Shown: positions 21,917-22,071 of the stretch, in pieces | Position numbering within the stretch: the first letter of the stretch is position 1 | Layout: every line of letters begins with the position of its first letter | Assembly (NCBI GenBank): GCA_030627005.1 | Contig: DAOUSW010000052.1 | Coordinates: 1 to 22,071 of the forward strand | Length of the DNA stretch: 22,071 bases | Reading direction: 5' to 3' | Source of the DNA: MTP4 sp9310u | Lineage (GTDB): Archaea > Halobacteriota > Methanosarcinia > Methanosarcinales > Methanosarcinaceae | Position numbers and translations under genes: made by a program | The notes under the pieces: model-generated | Databases searched by the model: none | What the model saw: only the letters and a program-made list of their open reading frames with translations | Told to the model about the DNA's origin: nothing

Positions 21917-22071
21917 GACTATTCTACAAGACCGTTCTACAAGACTATTCGATGAGACTGTTCTTTGAGATTAATCTAAAAAATGGTTCTTTGAGATCAA
22001 TCTAAAAAATGGTTCTTTGAGATCAATCTAAAAAATGGTTCTTTGAGATCAATCTAAAAAATGGTTCTTTG
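21917..22071 (+). repeat. Tandem array with a 13-bp basic unit and 26-bp higher-order unit, cut by the window end
   Basis: The sequence divides exactly into 13-bp units from 21917: GACTATTCTACAA, GACCGTTCTACAA, GACTATTCGATGA, GACTGTTCTTTGA, then alternating GATNAATCTAAAA and AATGGTTCTTTGA. From 21985 the 26-bp pair repeats without change (21985, 22011, 22037, 22063) to the window edge. The left units are diverged and the right ones homogeneous. There are no spacers, so it is not a CRISPR array. Confidence 0.9.

Noticed and set aside
21917..22071. CRISPR array at the window end
   Set aside because: The 26-bp units are directly contiguous with no unique spacers, and their sub-units are diverged 13-mers.

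Overview
The window looks like chromosomal DNA of a methanogenic archaeon of the Methanosarcina type. The grounds are a methanogenesis marker protein 12 gene, an archaeal prefoldin beta subunit, an archaeal-type citramalate/isopropylmalate synthase, an acetolactate synthase/ketol-acid reductoisomerase cluster, TATA-like boxes rather than bacterial -35/-10 pairs, and long AT-rich gaps between moderately GC-rich genes. I cannot name the species from the sequence alone. I see no rRNA, tRNA, CRISPR array, transposase or integrase.

Layout. (1) 58-4929: a 1623-residue CobN-type chelatase with a signal peptide, about two dozen N-glycosylation sequons and a C-terminal membrane anchor, so probably displayed outside the cell. 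(2) 5084-5626 (minus): a small nitroreductase, convergent with cobN across a two-sided terminator. (3) 5814-11225 (minus): branched-chain amino acid genes in the order cimA/leuA - ilvB - ilvN - ilvC. They appear to form three transcription units (cimA, ilvBN, ilvC), separated by hairpin terminators and each with its own leader. The cimA/leuA reading frame runs upstream of its first ATG through the active-site RDGEQ motif to a stop, with no ATG, GTG or TTG, so its true start is non-canonical or damaged. (4) 11692-12765 (minus): an M42 (TET-type) aminopeptidase, divergent from (5) 13128-14618 (plus): prefoldin beta and a DHH phosphoesterase. (6) 15208-17492 (plus): a phenylacetate-CoA ligase-type enzyme and a tandem ACT-domain protein, a pair expected for aryl-acid/aromatic amino acid metabolism. 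(7) 17787-19213 (plus): a DUF2103 protein and methanogenesis marker 12, a two-gene unit with an inverted repeat against its TATA box. (8) 19304-19879 (minus): a NYN/LabA-like putative nuclease. (9) 20317-21404 (minus): a rhomboid protease whose stop overlaps the start of an unrecognised small protein gene. (10) 21405-22071: a gene-free tail ending in a tandem array built on a 13-bp unit.

The most unusual feature between the genes is that almost every intergenic region carries its own short tandem array (periods 13/26, 20, 22, 26, 34 and 54 bp). The 20-bp arrays upstream of ilvC and of the ACT gene resemble one another in coding orientation and run into the ribosome-binding region. The short sequence before cobN looks like the end of the same kind of leader. 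The strongest candidates for undescribed biology are the surface-exposed CobN-like chelatase, the leader-repeat family, the missing cimA start codon and the DUF2103-marker 12 unit.
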